Of a DNA stretch of 6,355 nucleotides, positions 6,012 to 6,355 are shown piece after piece. The stretch lies in the NCBI GenBank assembly GCA_021160085.1, contig JAGHDE010000117.1:1-6355 (forward strand), in the 5' to 3' direction. Position 1 is the stretch's first letter; every line of letters begins with the position of its first letter. Under the pieces are notes generated by a model that saw only the letters and a list, made by a program, of their open reading frames with translations, was not told where the DNA came from and ran no database searches. Source of the DNA: Pseudomonadota bacterium (GTDB taxonomy: Bacteria; Desulfobacterota; WTBG01; JAGOGO01). The translations under genes were made by a program, and so were the position numbers.

Positions 6012-6355
6012 CTATCGAATGCGTTGGCAAATATGTCTGGCAATAAGTTTCAACGGTTCAGCATTATGGTAGTCAAACAGGTCTAAAGCCTGCTCGGCTT
6101 TTTCAACCAATGTTTCCGCTCGTTTTCGAGATTCTTGAAGCCCGAAAATCTGGGGGTAGGTTGCTTTGCCCTGCGCACTATCCATTCCTGTTTCCTTGCC
6201 TAATATTTTTTTTGAGCCTTCAACATCAAGAATATCATCAGTAATTTGGAAAGCCAGCCCTATCTTTTTTCCATATTTTGTTAAAGCCTTATGCTCTTCT
6301 TTTCTGCTTCCACCAAGAATAGCTCCGGCTTTGACCGACCCCACTATTAAGGCTC
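6012..6355 (-). CDS. ispA: Short-chain polyprenyl diphosphate synthase, C-terminal part (IspA type, partial)
   Basis: The last 113 residues of a farnesyl or geranylgeranyl diphosphate synthase, which condenses IPP with allylic diphosphates in the cytoplasm. The second aspartate-rich motif is clear in FQITDDILDVEGS, which holds Mg and the allylic diphosphate. GKETGMDSAQGKATYP is typical of IspA-type enzymes. The first aspartate-rich motif and the chain-length residues lie outside the window, so product length cannot be judged. Reading continues in frame to the window edge (ALIVGSVKAGAILGG). A GTG at 6344 is therefore an internal valine and not a start. The TAG stop lies 6 bases before dxs, the common ispA-dxs arrangement, so both are expected on one transcript from a promoter beyond the window. 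Confidence 0.95.
   Translation of the reverse strand, partial: ALIVGSVKAGAILGGSRKEEHKALTKYGKKIGLAFQITDDILDVEGSKKILGKETGMDSAQGKATYPQIFGLQESRKRAETLVEKAEQALDLFDYHNAEPLKLIARHICQRIR

Noticed and set aside
6012..6344. Treating the GTG at 6344 as the start of a complete 110-residue protein
   Set aside because: The frame continues in family-consistent sequence to the window edge, and the protein is plainly the C-terminal part of a prenyl diphosphate synthase.

Overview
The window carries six protein-coding regions in two opposed blocks. A two-gene operon on the + strand (about 365-2046) converges on a leftward - strand block of isoprenoid and RNA-modification genes (2111-6355). Base composition is moderately AT-rich. 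No tRNA, rRNA, CRISPR array, transposase or phage gene is seen. An iron-sulfur radical SAM enzyme, the oxygen-sensitive IspH and a DUF364 protein suggest an anaerobic bacterium using the non-mevalonate (MEP) route. The ispA-dxs-tlyA order is widespread in bacteria, so the phylum cannot be fixed; an uncultured anaerobic lineage is a guess.

+ strand block: after a possible C-terminal gene remnant (1-102) and an AT-rich spacer lies a near-consensus extended -10 promoter (233-261). It would drive a radical SAM protein (365-1303) of the COG0731/TYW1-like family, translationally coupled by an ATGA overlap to a DUF4213/DUF364 protein (1300-2046). Neither can be given a firm substrate. Their tight coupling suggests a joint role, perhaps around a metal or cofactor.

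- strand block, in transcription order: the C-terminal part of a short-chain prenyl diphosphate synthase (ispA type, cut by the window edge); dxs, the first enzyme of the MEP pathway; tlyA, an S4-domain rRNA 2'-O-methyltransferase; and ispH (lytB), the last enzyme of the MEP pathway. The cluster therefore joins the entry and exit steps of IPP/DMAPP synthesis to the enzyme that condenses the products. A good intrinsic terminator hairpin lies between dxs and tlyA.

The most unusual DNA is the 290-base gap between tlyA and ispH. It holds an island of about 70% GC (3131-3240) beside DNA of about 34% GC. In it are two perfect 11-bp inverted repeats interleaved in the order A-B-A'-B' (pseudoknot or attenuator topology), followed by a 12-bp tandem duplication. 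Read on the - strand, the A'/A hairpin is followed by a U-rich stretch, so the element could end or attenuate transcription from tlyA into ispH. It could equally be a dispersed intergenic repeat.
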